Part shown: piece after piece, positions 38,464 to 47,075 of the stretch
Position numbering within the stretch: position 1 is the first letter of the stretch
How the letters are laid out: each line of letters begins with the position of its first letter
Source of the DNA: an uncultured Prevotellaceae bacterium
GTDB lineage: Bacteria > Bacteroidota > Bacteroidia > Bacteroidales > Bacteroidaceae
Direction: 5' to 3'
NCBI GenBank assembly: GCA_900316645.1
Contig: ONDP01000020.1
Coordinates: 21,195-85,194 of the forward strand
DNA: 64,000 nt
Made by a program: the position numbers and the translations under genes
Notes under the pieces: generated by a model
Seen by the model: only the letters and a program-made list of their open reading frames with translations
Databases searched by the model: none
What the model was told of the DNA's origin: nothing

Positions 38464-41124
38464 TTAGAATTCTTGTCCGAGAATAAAGTGGAACTGGCTA
38501 CCACCCTTCTGGTAAGTGCTGCCACTATACACTTTGTCGAAACCATAAGCCCAGTCGATACCCATCAGACCAACCATCGGCAGGAAGATGCGAACACCCA
38601 GACCGGCAGAACGCTTCATGTCGAAGGGATTGAACTTCTTGGTGTCAACCCACGCATTACCACCCTCGATGAATCCAAGACCGTAGATGGTGGTGTTGCC
38701 CAACATGAACGGATAGCGGAGTTCCAACGTGAAGCGGTCGTAGGCATAGGCATTATAGTAGGAACTGGTGCCTGCCTCGTAAGCGGCGGTATTTGAAATA
38801 GAACCATTGTCGTAACCACGCAGACCTATCGTTTCCTCGGCATAACCAGTAGAGTAGCCACTCATACCGTCACCACCCACATAGAAGGTTTCGAAAGGCG
38901 ACTTCTTAAACTTGTTGTAAGAACCCAGAAGTCCGAATTCTACACGAGTCATCAATACCAGACACTTCTGACCGTTGGTCAAGGAAGTGAAGGTGCGTGA
39001 CTTAAACTTCCACTTATGGTATTCAATCCAGCGATACTTGTCCTGCTGCTCCTTTTCAAAAGTAGCTGAGGTGCGGTCGGTAGCCAGATGCTCGTAGTCT
39101 TTCTTATCCATAACCGACCAGGGCGGAGTCAGTGTGACCGACGCCATGAACTCAGAACCACGACGTGGGAAGAGCTGGTTGTCGGTAGAGGTGCGCGAGA
39201 GCGTAACACCTAAGTTAATATTGTTACAGTTACCATTCGAGATGATAAAGTAGTTCCAGTCACGCAGCATATAGCGGGTGTAAGAAAGGGCAACAGACAA
39301 CTGGAAATAGTCGTCAGGCCAACGAAGGCGCTTACCCCATCCGACGGAGAAACCGAACATCTTGATATACTTATCATCGTCGAGCATGGCATCATAGTTA
39401 TACCCATAACCTGTAGAACCATAACCCGACATGTAGTTCCAATAGTTGTTATAGAGCGCATTGTTGCGATAGCTGCTGGAAACGTCGGACTGCTTGGAAT
39501 AGAAAGCACTTATATTCAAGGCATTCGGACGCTTGCCGCCAAACCATCCCGTGCTATAGCCTGCAGAGATAGAGCTGTAGTAACGACCGTTGGTCTGGAG
39601 TGAGAGTGACAACTGCTCACCATCACCGATAGGCATGATACCACGATGCATCTTGTTTTTACCAAACAGGTTGCGCATGGAGAAGTTGTTCAACTTAATA
39701 CCTACACGACCGATGACACCCGTCTGTCCCCAACCAAGAGAGAACTCCAACTGGTCGTTAGACTTCTGCTCGAGGTTCCACTCAATATCAACAGTACCAT
39801 CCTCGTAATTGGGTTTGGGCACTGGGTTGACCTTCTCAGGATCGAAGAATCCCATAGAGGCTATTTCACGAGCAGAACGCGTCAGAGCTTCCTTGGAGAA
39901 CAAGTCGCCTGGCTTGGTGCGCAACTCACGACGAACAACCTCTTCATACAAACGGTCGTTACCATAAATACGAACCTGATTGATATGAGCCTGAGGACCC
40001 TCCTGGATACGCATCTCAAGGTCGATGGAGTCGCCAACAATATTGACCTCGGTAGGCTGCAGGTTGTAGAACAAATAACCATTGTTCCAATAGTAGTTGC
40101 CCACGGCATCTTCGTCTTCCGACAGACGCTTATTCATCAACTTCTGGTTATAGACGTCGCCCTTCCTCATGCCCAATACGGCATTCAGATAATCGGATGT
40201 TACAACCGTATTACCTACCCAAGTGATATTACGAATAAAATACTTCTGTCCCTCTTCTACCTTCACAAGGATGTTCACATGCTTCTCATCGTTGTTCCAT
40301 ACGGAATCTTTGAGAATCACAGCATCACGGAAACCAAGTTCGTTATACTTGTCGATAAGAGCCTTCTTGGCCTCGTCATAGCGCTCTTGGGTGAATTTCT
40401 TGGCCTTGAACATGTTCTTTAACTTACCTGCCTCGTTAATCTTACCAAAAGCGCCCTTCTTGAACAAAGAACCCTTAATCTTACTGGTCTTCAACTGCTG
40501 GTTGCCCTCGAAGATGATATGGCGCACCTTCATCTTATCCTTCTTGTCGATATTGACATCAAGAATCACCATGTTCTTGTCGGTCACATCGTCACGCTGG
40601 ACAATCTCAATTTCGGCATTCTTAAAACCTTTATCATCGAAATAGCGCTTGGCAAGAATCTTGGCACGGTCGATCATATTGGGAGTAATCTGTGAACCCC
40701 GCATGATACCGAGCTTTGCCTCCATATCCTCACGCTCCGACTTCTTGATACCATTATAGTTAATTCTGCTGACACGAGGACGCGTAGCAAGATGAATACA
40801 CAGATAAATCTTAGAGCCTACAATAGAATCGGCTGTGATGGCTGCACGAGAGAAGAGTCCGTGACGCCAGTAACGCTTGATGGCATCGGTTATCTCACTG
40901 CCAGGAACCGTAATCATCTGACCAACAGACAGGCCTGAGAGTCCTATGAGGACATAGTCTTCATAGCCTTCAACACCCTTGACTGAAATTCCACCGATTT
41001 CACACGTTCTTGGAGTACCAGCATACGAAATGTCGGGATTGACAATGACATCCTGTGCTTTCAATTGCATGCTCATGCTGAGCAAGACTACCAGTAATAT
41101 GACTATCTTATTCAAATATTTCAT
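38464..41124 (-). CDS. bamA: BamA, outer-membrane protein assembly factor
   Basis: 886 residues. Signal peptide (MKYLNKIVILLVVLLSMSMQLKA), then five POTRA-like domains over about 40-430 (INYNGIKKSEREDMEAKLG, RHIIFEGNQQLKTSKIKGSL, RNITWVGNTVVTSDYLNAVL, QVRIYGNDRLYEEVVRRELR), then the Omp85 barrel with the loop VGGDGMSGYSTG and ending FHFILGQEF. It inserts beta-barrel proteins into the outer membrane. It overlaps uppS by 4 nt and is followed by its likely helper chaperones. Confidence 0.96.
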   Translation of the reverse strand: MKYLNKIVILLVVLLSMSMQLKAQDVIVNPDISYAGTPRTCEIGGISVKGVEGYEDYVLIGLSGLSVGQMITVPGSEITDAIKRYWRHGLFSRAAITADSIVGSKIYLCIHLATRPRVSRINYNGIKKSEREDMEAKLGIMRGSQITPNMIDRAKILAKRYFDDKGFKNAEIEIVQRDDVTDKNMVILDVNIDKKDKMKVRHIIFEGNQQLKTSKIKGSLFKKGAFGKINEAGKLKNMFKAKKFTQERYDEAKKALIDKYNELGFRDAVILKDSVWNNDEKHVNILVKVEEGQKYFIRNITWVGNTVVTSDYLNAVLGMRKGDVYNQKLMNKRLSEDEDAVGNYYWNNGYLFYNLQPTEVNIVGDSIDLEMRIQEGPQAHINQVRIYGNDRLYEEVVRRELRTKPGDLFSKEALTRSAREIASMGFFDPEKVNPVPKPNYEDGTVDIEWNLEQKSNDQLEFSLGWGQTGVIGRVGIKLNNFSMRNLFGKNKMHRGIMPIGDGEQLSLSLQTNGRYYSSISAGYSTGWFGGKRPNALNISAFYSKQSDVSSSYRNNALYNNYWNYMSGYGSTGYGYNYDAMLDDDKYIKMFGFSVGWGKRLRWPDDYFQLSVALSYTRYMLRDWNYFIISNGNCNNINLGVTLSRTSTDNQLFPRRGSEFMASVTLTPPWSVMDKKDYEHLATDRTSATFEKEQQDKYRWIEYHKWKFKSRTFTSLTNGQKCLVLMTRVEFGLLGSYNKFKKSPFETFYVGGDGMSGYSTGYAEETIGLRGYDNGSISNTAAYEAGTSSYYNAYAYDRFTLELRYPFMLGNTTIYGLGFIEGGNAWVDTKKFNPFDMKRSAGLGVRIFLPMVGLMGIDWAYGFDKVYSGSTYQKGGSQFHFILGQEF

Positions 41125-41864
41125 ATTTTATCTTCGTTTTCAACTTGTGCTTCTGTCTTACCAAAACGACGCTGACGATTCTGATAACTCTTAATGGCCT
41201 TATGAAGAGACTCCTCGTTGAAGTCGGGCCAATAATCATCACAGAAATAGAACTCGGAATAGGCGCACTGCCAAAGCAGATAGTTGGAGATGCGAACTTC
41301 ACCACCTGTACGAATCAGCAAATCCGGGTCTGGCATCCATGAGGTCCACAGACTTTGACTGATGGTGTCTTCGTTGATGTCGTCAGCACTCATCTCACCA
41401 TTCTGGACTTTCCTGGCAATCAGTTTTGTTGCATTGACCAGTTCCTGCTTAGACGAATAGCCCATGGCAATGGTCATAGCCATACCATCATAATGAGCAG
41501 TCTCTTCCTCCATAGAGCGCAGCTTATCCTGCACACTCTTGGGAAGACGCTCACGATCGCCCACTACATGAAAACTCACATTATTGTTGTGGAACAAATC
41601 CATCTTAATGAAACTGAGCACCAATCCCATTAGGGCCTCTACCTCATAGGCAGGTCTGTTGAAATTCTCTATGGAGAAGGCGTAAACCGTCAGGTACTTC
41701 ACTCCTAAATTAGAACAAAGCGTGGTCACATTCTCAAGGTTGTCGAGTCCTGCCTTATGGCCAAACGTACGATCCAACCCACGATCCATTGCCCAACGCC
41801 CGTTACCATCCATGATGATGGCAATGTGCTGAGGAATACGCTTCATATCCAGTTCTGTCGTCAT
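41121..41864 (-). CDS. uppS: Isoprenyl transferase (undecaprenyl diphosphate synthase)
   Basis: 247 residues. The cis-prenyltransferase signature is HIAIIMDGNGRWAMDRGLDR near the N-terminus, with FGHKAGLDNLE, TVYAFSIENFNRP and PDLLIRTGGEVRISNYLLWQ. It makes the C55 lipid carrier for peptidoglycan. ATGA overlap with bamA; the heptad array at 41877 lies just upstream. Confidence 0.96.
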   Translation of the reverse strand: MTTELDMKRIPQHIAIIMDGNGRWAMDRGLDRTFGHKAGLDNLENVTTLCSNLGVKYLTVYAFSIENFNRPAYEVEALMGLVLSFIKMDLFHNNNVSFHVVGDRERLPKSVQDKLRSMEEETAHYDGMAMTIAMGYSSKQELVNATKLIARKVQNGEMSADDINEDTISQSLWTSWMPDPDLLIRTGGEVRISNYLLWQCAYSEFYFCDDYWPDFNEESLHKAIKSYQNRQRRFGKTEAQVENEDKI

Positions 41865-41876
41865 ATATCTAAATTC

Positions 41877-41904
41877 TCAATTATCAATTGTCAATTCTCA
41901 ATTA
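41877..41904 (-). repeat. Heptanucleotide tandem repeat between DUF6089 gene and uppS
   Basis: Plus strand TCAATTA, TCAATTG, TCAATTC, TCAATTA from 41877. It begins 12 bp upstream of the uppS start and ends 3 bp from the DUF6089 stop. Confidence 0.92.
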
Positions 41905-41907
41905 TCA

Positions 41908-42585
41908 TCATTCTCTGTCGTTATGACAGGTGCTACATTTCTTCCAAATATCATAGGTCACCGACAGACGAAGATGGCTATAGCAGTCGGTATTCTTGAA
42001 AAAACCACTACTCTTAATACCATAAGGATCCTTCACCCCGTCGAGCATATCACTCGTGGTGAAATGCATGGTCCATTCCAATGCCAGGTTCACCCGTTCG
42101 CCAGCCTTATACTTCACTCCGGCACCAATGGGCAGGTTGAGTGCTGTCTCCGTCTTCTCGGGTTTAGCAAACGTAAGACCCAGTCCCATATATATATAAG
42201 GTGTAACGCGTTGTGCCCCACGATACTCTCTTCCTGTGCCATAAGGCCAGAAATTATATTCAAATCTTAATCCCGCATCCACCAGACCATGATTGAAGTC
42301 TGTCACAGGGACATCGGGATAGACTGTCTTTGCATCCTTTGACGAGCCTTTTATCTTGCCATAGCTCACATTCAGTGCCAATGCCATTCGTGGGTTGAAT
42401 TTGTAGCGACCCAGCAACGAGAACATAGGCTGCATATTCTTAAAGAGATTTCCATTATAGTCACCCAGATAGGTTACCATACCTACTCCACCACCTATCT
42501 CAGCGCGAAATTCAGGGGCATCCTGGGCTCTGAGAGTTACTGTTACTGTCAACAGCAAGATGGAAAGCAGTGTCTTTTTCAACAT
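41908..42585 (-). CDS. DUF6089 family outer-membrane beta-barrel protein
   Basis: 225 residues from MLKKTLLSILLLTVTVTLRA. The mature protein begins EFRAEIGGGVGMVTYLGDYNGNL and has repeated amphipathic strands (ALALNVSYGKIKG, AGLRFEYNFWPYG, YIYMGLGLTFAKP, HLRLSVTYDIWKKC). The C-terminal CSTCHNDRE tail after the barrel is unusual but common in this family. The gene precedes uppS-bamA in many Bacteroidales. Function unknown, presumably in the outer membrane. Confidence 0.85.
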   Translation of the reverse strand: MLKKTLLSILLLTVTVTLRAQDAPEFRAEIGGGVGMVTYLGDYNGNLFKNMQPMFSLLGRYKFNPRMALALNVSYGKIKGSSKDAKTVYPDVPVTDFNHGLVDAGLRFEYNFWPYGTGREYRGAQRVTPYIYMGLGLTFAKPEKTETALNLPIGAGVKYKAGERVNLALEWTMHFTTSDMLDGVKDPYGIKSSGFFKNTDCYSHLRLSVTYDIWKKCSTCHNDRE

Positions 42586-42591
42586 CAATCT

Positions 42592-43980
42592 CTATTCTTC
42601 GTTAACCCAGACTTTCCTTTTCAAGTGTCCGCTATATATTTCACCCACCCCAGCACTCATAATCCATATCTCTGTGCCATCAGTGACAGCACTGAAATGA
42701 GCGGCATTTCTGCCTGAGAAAGCTTCCGGCAACTTAAAGCCTGAGTCCTTTCGCCATATCAGGCCATTATCACGGCTCTTATAGACGGGAGAATAATCAT
42801 TGCCATTGATACCCCAAGCCAAGATGCTATTATCGTAATAGATCATAACAAGGTCCTTCAACTGTGGCAATGCGAAATCATCGTCATCATTGCGATCCAT
42901 ATATATCCATTTGTCGTCAGGGCTCTGGAAGTCGTCGTATTCCACAATCTTGCGCCATACGGAAGCTATATCCTTCAATTCTTCTGACGTTCCTGCCAAC
43001 AAAACATAATCGGCATCATCGGTCATCTCTGCAGGATAGCAAACAAAGGCTGTCTCATCAGTAGGAAGTATCGATATATTAGCACCTGCCTCATATTTGT
43101 CTAAATTCCACTCCTTACCATCGACTTCATACTTCCTCAGATTTCCATCAGAAGCAAGTCCGTAAAGGATATTACGTCCGTAAAGAATATTATAGCTGGC
43201 TGCTACTAAACTCAAATCTTTGGCTTCGCCTAATTCCGTCCACGTCTTACCATCTTTTGTACTGATGAGGACATCATTACGCAAGGTATATAAGACATTA
43301 TCGCTGACGACCATATTGGAATAGGCATTCCTATCAGCCAGGTCGGGCAATTTCTCCCATTTCTCACCGTCGTTGGTGGCATAACCAATGGTCTTGTCGC
43401 CCTGAAGGCCATAGACCTGCAACTGACCATCAAGGATGACAGCCTTCAATTCTTCCATGCCAGCCAATTCCATACTTGGAGTATGACGCGTCCAATCGAA
43501 AACATCGCCATTCTCTTGATGTACGTTCACTTGGACATTATATGTTTCATAGCCACTACCGTCGCTGGCATATACGCGGAATTTGCGTGGGACACTGAAG
43601 TCAATGCTGTCAGAAACAAAAAGCAACGAACCTTCTTCCTTTAAGTCCTCCACAAAAACGCCACCGTTATTGAGAGCCGTTACGCTGCATAGAACTTTGG
43701 AGACATCAGTTCCCTGGGGAAGTGAGTCTGCATTAAAAATACGATGATTCACCTGGTCAACACTGAACTTATAGTCACTACCAGTTACTGACACTTTATA
43801 TGTAGAATCAGCACCAGTGGACGACGTAGTATGAACTATTCTCTTCATTGTTCCCAATGAGAACGATGTGATAGCTGTGTCACTTGCAAGCGTGACATTA
43901 TTGTCTTTCGACTTCATGCATGAAACTAATAGCAGCATTACTGCCACGACTCCACACATTCCCTTAATTATCTTTATCAT
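42592..43980 (-). CDS. DUF6242 family lipoprotein (beta-propeller-like)
   Basis: 462 residues from MIKIIKGMCGVVAVMLLLVS, lipobox VSC. It has an N-terminal Ig-like segment (ITSFSLGTMKRI), then repeated W-kelch-like blades (GEKWEKLPDLADRNAYSNM, DGKTWTELGEAKDL, RDNGLIWRKDSGF), consistent with DUF6242. It is the first gene of the DUF6089-uppS-bamA operon, with a -7 box at 44005. Function unknown; outer-membrane lipoprotein by prediction. Confidence 0.82.
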   Translation of the reverse strand: MIKIIKGMCGVVAVMLLLVSCMKSKDNNVTLASDTAITSFSLGTMKRIVHTTSSTGADSTYKVSVTGSDYKFSVDQVNHRIFNADSLPQGTDVSKVLCSVTALNNGGVFVEDLKEEGSLLFVSDSIDFSVPRKFRVYASDGSGYETYNVQVNVHQENGDVFDWTRHTPSMELAGMEELKAVILDGQLQVYGLQGDKTIGYATNDGEKWEKLPDLADRNAYSNMVVSDNVLYTLRNDVLISTKDGKTWTELGEAKDLSLVAASYNILYGRNILYGLASDGNLRKYEVDGKEWNLDKYEAGANISILPTDETAFVCYPAEMTDDADYVLLAGTSEELKDIASVWRKIVEYDDFQSPDDKWIYMDRNDDDDFALPQLKDLVMIYYDNSILAWGINGNDYSPVYKSRDNGLIWRKDSGFKLPEAFSGRNAAHFSAVTDGTEIWIMSAGVGEIYSGHLKRKVWVNEE

Positions 43981-44004
43981 TTGGCTTATTTTCAATTTTG
44001 GGTG

Positions 44005-44012
44005 CAAAGTTA
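44005..44012 (-). promoter_or_regulatory. -7 box of the DUF6242-bamA operon
   Basis: The minus strand reads TAACTTTG, 24 bp before the ATG at 43980. Confidence 0.7.
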
Positions 44013-44095
44013 CTCACAATTCCTCAAATTGCAGCATTTTTCAGCATATAATTAAGTTAATTATATGATAAAATGCCATATTTTAGATTTTGTAA

Positions 44096-44138
44096 ACAAA
44101 AAAAGAGGGCGGTATGAATCTCTCACCCCGCGCTCTTT
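44096..44138 (-). terminator. Terminator of the small membrane-peptide gene
   Basis: AAAGAGCGCGG pairs with CCGCCCTCTTT (one mismatch) around a 15-nt loop, followed by seven T in the leftward direction. Confidence 0.8.
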
Positions 44139-44139
44139 C

Positions 44140-44235
44140 CTAACGGATGTTGGTTTTTGTCAGAGTTATAATACTCAATATTGTCGCTATTGCAACAGTA
44201 GCCAACATGATCGTTGTTTGAAAATCTAATAACAT
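44140..44235 (-). CDS. 31-residue hydrophobic peptide, unrecognised
   Basis: Starts MLLDFQTT, continues through one hydrophobic helix (IMLATVAIATILSIITL) and ends TKTNIR. It has all parts of a gene: -7 box TACCTTTG at 44305-44312, a 64-nt leader with a purine-rich AAGGTAAAG before the ATG, and a terminator directly after the stop. It is too short for normal gene callers. It lies 160 bp downstream of pckA, which has its own terminator. It could be a regulatory membrane peptide or a type I toxin-like peptide; no antisense RNA is evident. Confidence 0.6.
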   Translation of the reverse strand: MLLDFQTTIMLATVAIATILSIITLTKTNIR

Positions 44236-44304
44236 AATCTTTACCTTAAAAAATCAATTAACTACTAACCTAATGAACATATATAATCGTCTCGATTACG
44301 TTTG

Positions 44305-44312
44305 CAAAGGTA
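44305..44312 (-). promoter_or_regulatory. -7 box of the small membrane-peptide gene
   Basis: The minus strand reads TACCTTTG, 69 bp before the ATG at 44235 and downstream of the pckA terminator. Confidence 0.7.
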
Positions 44313-44336
44313 CAGGATTCTCGCCGATCAGCGCAT

Positions 44337-44370
44337 AAAAAAAGGACGATTTCCGAAGAAACCGTCCCTT
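44337..44370 (-). terminator. Terminator of pckA
   Basis: GGACGGTTTC pairs with GAAATCGTCC (one mismatch) around TTCG, followed by seven T leftward. Confidence 0.88.
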
Positions 44371-44395
44371 ATTTTGATGTAGGTCAAAAAAACTT

Positions 44396-46009
44396 TTAGA
44401 GTTTTGGACCAGCAGCAACCAAAGCCTTACCGGCCTCATTGCCCTCGTACTTCTTGAAGTTCTTGATGAAGCGACCAGCCAGATCCTCAGCCTTCTTGTT
44501 CCACTCAGCAGCGTCAGCATAAGTGTCACGAGGATCGAGAATGTTGGTATCTACGCCCTCAAGCTCTGTGGGAACCTCGAAATCGAAATAAGGAATCTTC
44601 TTGGTAGGAGCCTTCAGGATAGCACCACCCAGGATAGCGTCAATGATACCACGTGTGTCCTTGATAGAGATACGCTTGCCGGTTCCATTCCAACCAGTGT
44701 TTACGAGATATGCCTTAGCACCGCTCTTCTCCATCTTCTTAACCAGCTCCTCAGCATACTTTGTGGGGTGCAACTCAAGGAATGCCTGGCCGAAGCAAGC
44801 AGAGAATGTAGGAGTAGGCTCGGTGATACCACGCTCTGTACCAGCCAACTTAGCTGTGAAGCCAGAGAGGAAGTAGTACTTGGTCTGCTCAGGAGTCAGG
44901 ATAGATACTGGAGGCAATACGCCGAATGCATCAGCTGAAAGGAAGATAACATTCTTAGCGTCAGGACCGGCGCTCTTGCCATTTACTTTCTGGGCAATCT
45001 TCTCGATATGGTCGATAGGATAGCTTACACGGGTATTCTCAGTAACGGTCTTGTCAGCGAAGTCAATCTTGCCATCAGCAGCTACAGTAACATTCTCAAG
45101 CAGAGCGTTACGACGGATAGCATTGTAGATGTCGGGCTCACTCTCCTTGTCGAGGTTGATAACCTTAGCATAGCAGCCACCCTCGAGGTTGAATACGCCC
45201 TCGTCGTCCCATCCGTGCTCATCATCACCAATCAGCAGACGCTTTGGATCGGTTGACAGAGTGGTCTTACCTGTACCAGAAAGACCGAAGAAGATAGCGG
45301 TGTTCTTACCCTCCATGTCAGTATTGGCAGAGCAGTGCATAGAAGCGATACCCTGCAGAGGCAGATAGTAGTTCTGCATTGAGAACATACCTTTCTTCAT
45401 TTCACCACCATACCAAGTGTTGATGATGCACTGCTCACGAGAAGTAGTGTTGAAGGCAACACAAGTCTCTGAGTTCAGGCCCAGCTCCTTGTAGTTCTCT
45501 ACCTTTGCCTTAGAAGCGTTATAGATAACGAAGTTAGGTTCAAACTTCTCCAGCTCCTCAGCGGTAGGCTGGATGAACATGTTCTTCACAAAGTGAGCCT
45601 GCCAAGCAACCTCAACGATGAAACGAACGGCCAGACGGGTAGCCTCATTGGCTCCGCAGAAAGCATCAACTACATACAACTCCTTGTTGCAGAGCTCCTT
45701 GATAGCAATCTCCTTCACCTTGGCCCAAACCTCTTCGCTCATAGGATGGTTGTCATTCTTATATTCCTCAGAAGTCCACCATACCTTATCTTCACTCTGT
45801 GCATCCTTTACGATGTACTTGTCCTTAGGAGAACGACCAGTGTAAATACCAGTCATTACGTTAACAGCATTCAGCTCTGTGTTTACACCCTTGTCAAAAC
45901 CGGTCAGACCAGCCTTTGTCTCCTCTTCGAAGAGATACTCGTAAGATGGGTTGTGGGCAATCACGGTAGAACCTGTGATTCCGTACTTTGTCAAATCTAA
46001 CTTTGCCAT
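44396..46009 (-). CDS. pckA: Phosphoenolpyruvate carboxykinase (ATP)
   Basis: 537 residues. The P-loop is [18 protein letters not shown]; it also has [15 protein letters not shown] (metal binding), the substrate loop [11 protein letters not shown] and the active-site region [20 protein letters not shown]. In Bacteroidales it mostly carboxylates PEP to oxaloacetate on the way to succinate and propionate. The start [10 protein letters not shown] at 46009 is preferred; an ATG two codons upstream (46015) is possible. Own promoter (46064) and terminator (44337). Confidence 0.97.
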   Translation of the reverse strand: MAKLDLTKYGITGSTVIAHNPSYEYLFEEETKAGLTGFDKGVNTELNAVNVMTGIYTGRSPKDKYIVKDAQSEDKVWWTSEEYKNDNHPMSEEVWAKVKEIAIKELCNKELYVVDAFCGANEATRLAVRFIVEVAWQAHFVKNMFIQPTAEELEKFEPNFVIYNASKAKVENYKELGLNSETCVAFNTTSREQCIINTWYGGEMKKGMFSMQNYYLPLQGIASMHCSANTDMEGKNTAIFFGLSGTGKTTLSTDPKRLLIGDDEHGWDDEGVFNLEGGCYAKVINLDKESEPDIYNAIRRNALLENVTVAADGKIDFADKTVTENTRVSYPIDHIEKIAQKVNGKSAGPDAKNVIFLSADAFGVLPPVSILTPEQTKYYFLSGFTAKLAGTERGITEPTPTFSACFGQAFLELHPTKYAEELVKKMEKSGAKAYLVNTGWNGTGKRISIKDTRGIIDAILGGAILKAPTKKIPYFDFEVPTELEGVDTNILDPRDTYADAAEWNKKAEDLAGRFIKNFKKYEGNEAGKALVAAGPKL

Positions 46010-46063
46010 AATCATTAAATATTTAATCGTTATATACTATCACCTACTTTAAAATTGCAGCTG

Positions 46064-46071
46064 CAAAGTTA
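46064..46071 (-). promoter_or_regulatory. -7 box of pckA
   Basis: The minus strand reads TAACTTTG, about 55 bp upstream of the start codon. Confidence 0.65.
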
Positions 46072-46208
46072 CATATTTAAATTGAGATATGTAGATTTGA
46101 GAATTGATAATTAAGTATTTTTACCCTTTTTTTGAGTTAAAGTATTTAAAAATGCGATATCAGAGCAGCTTTTTGCCACCCCGACTTGTCAAATTCCTTT
46201 TTTTTCTG

Positions 46209-46216
46209 TACATTTG
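46209..46216 (+). promoter_or_regulatory. -7 box of upp
   Basis: TACATTTG, 25 bp before the ATG at 46242. Confidence 0.6.
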
Positions 46217-46241
46217 CAGGCAGAACCTAAAATAAAGATCG

Positions 46242-46937
46242 ATGAAAGTAATTAATTTTGCAGAACAAAACAGCGTCATCAACCACTACATGGCTGAGTT
46301 GCGCGACAAGAATTTCCAAAAACACAGAATGACGTTTCGTCATAATGTGGAACGCATCGGAGAAATGATGGCTTATGAAGTTTCCAAGACTTTGGAATAC
46401 AAGCCCAAAACCGTGAAGACTCCCTTGGGGACAATCGACATTCCCTTGACAAAGCAAGAGGAGATAGTTGTTGCCACTGTATTACGTGCTGGTCTGCCAT
46501 TCCACCAGGGATTCTTGAATGTCTTCGACGGTGCCGACAATGCCTTTGTATCGGCTTTCCGCATGTATCTGAATCGTGAGCACACAGAGGTTGGAATCCA
46601 TGCTGAGTATATTGCCACGCCAAGCGTAAAAGGCAAGACCTTGTTAATTGTCGACCCAATGTTGGCAACGGGTGGTAGTATGGCTGCTGCTATCGAAGCT
46701 ATTATGCAGGCTGGCAAGCCAAAGGCTATCCACGTATGCTGTGTGATTGCTGCTCCTGAGGGTATTGAAGTGGTAAAAGAAGCACTTCCTGATGATGCAA
46801 CTATCTGGTGTGCCGCTATTGATGAAGGCATGAACGAACAGAAGTATATCGTTCCTGGCTTTGGTGACTGCGGTGATCTCTGTTATGGCGAGAAGTTGCA
46901 AAGTTTCCGAAAGATTGCGGAGAAAAACGGAAAGTAA
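46242..46937 (+). CDS. upp: Uracil phosphoribosyltransferase
   Basis: 231 residues. It converts uracil and PRPP to UMP. The PRPP loop is LIVDPMLATGGSMAAAI; the uracil-binding end is IVPGFGDCGDLCYGEKL. The in-frame sequence after the TAA stop stays open for 22 more codons (EKESADNKNEDEIVDLIMQY and on to a TAG at 47004) with a coding-like composition, so the stop may be a recent change or a readthrough site. Confidence 0.93.
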   Translation: MKVINFAEQNSVINHYMAELRDKNFQKHRMTFRHNVERIGEMMAYEVSKTLEYKPKTVKTPLGTIDIPLTKQEEIVVATVLRAGLPFHQGFLNVFDGADNAFVSAFRMYLNREHTEVGIHAEYIATPSVKGKTLLIVDPMLATGGSMAAAIEAIMQAGKPKAIHVCCVIAAPEGIEVVKEALPDDATIWCAAIDEGMNEQKYIVPGFGDCGDLCYGEKLQSFRKIAEKNGK

Positions 46938-47031
46938 GAAAAAGAATCTGCCGATAACAAGAATGAGGACGAAATTGTTGATCTCATCATGCAGTACATC
47001 GGATAGAAGTATTCTACAAAGAGACGAACAG

Positions 47032-47059
47032 AAAAAGGCACCCGTTTGGATGCCTTTTC
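47032..47059. terminator. Bidirectional terminator between upp and korB
   Basis: AAAAGGCA and TGCCTTTT (8-9 bp) around an 11-nt loop, with A- and T-rich flanks, between convergent genes. Confidence 0.75.
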
Positions 47060-47075
47060 TTGTTTCGCGTTAATG

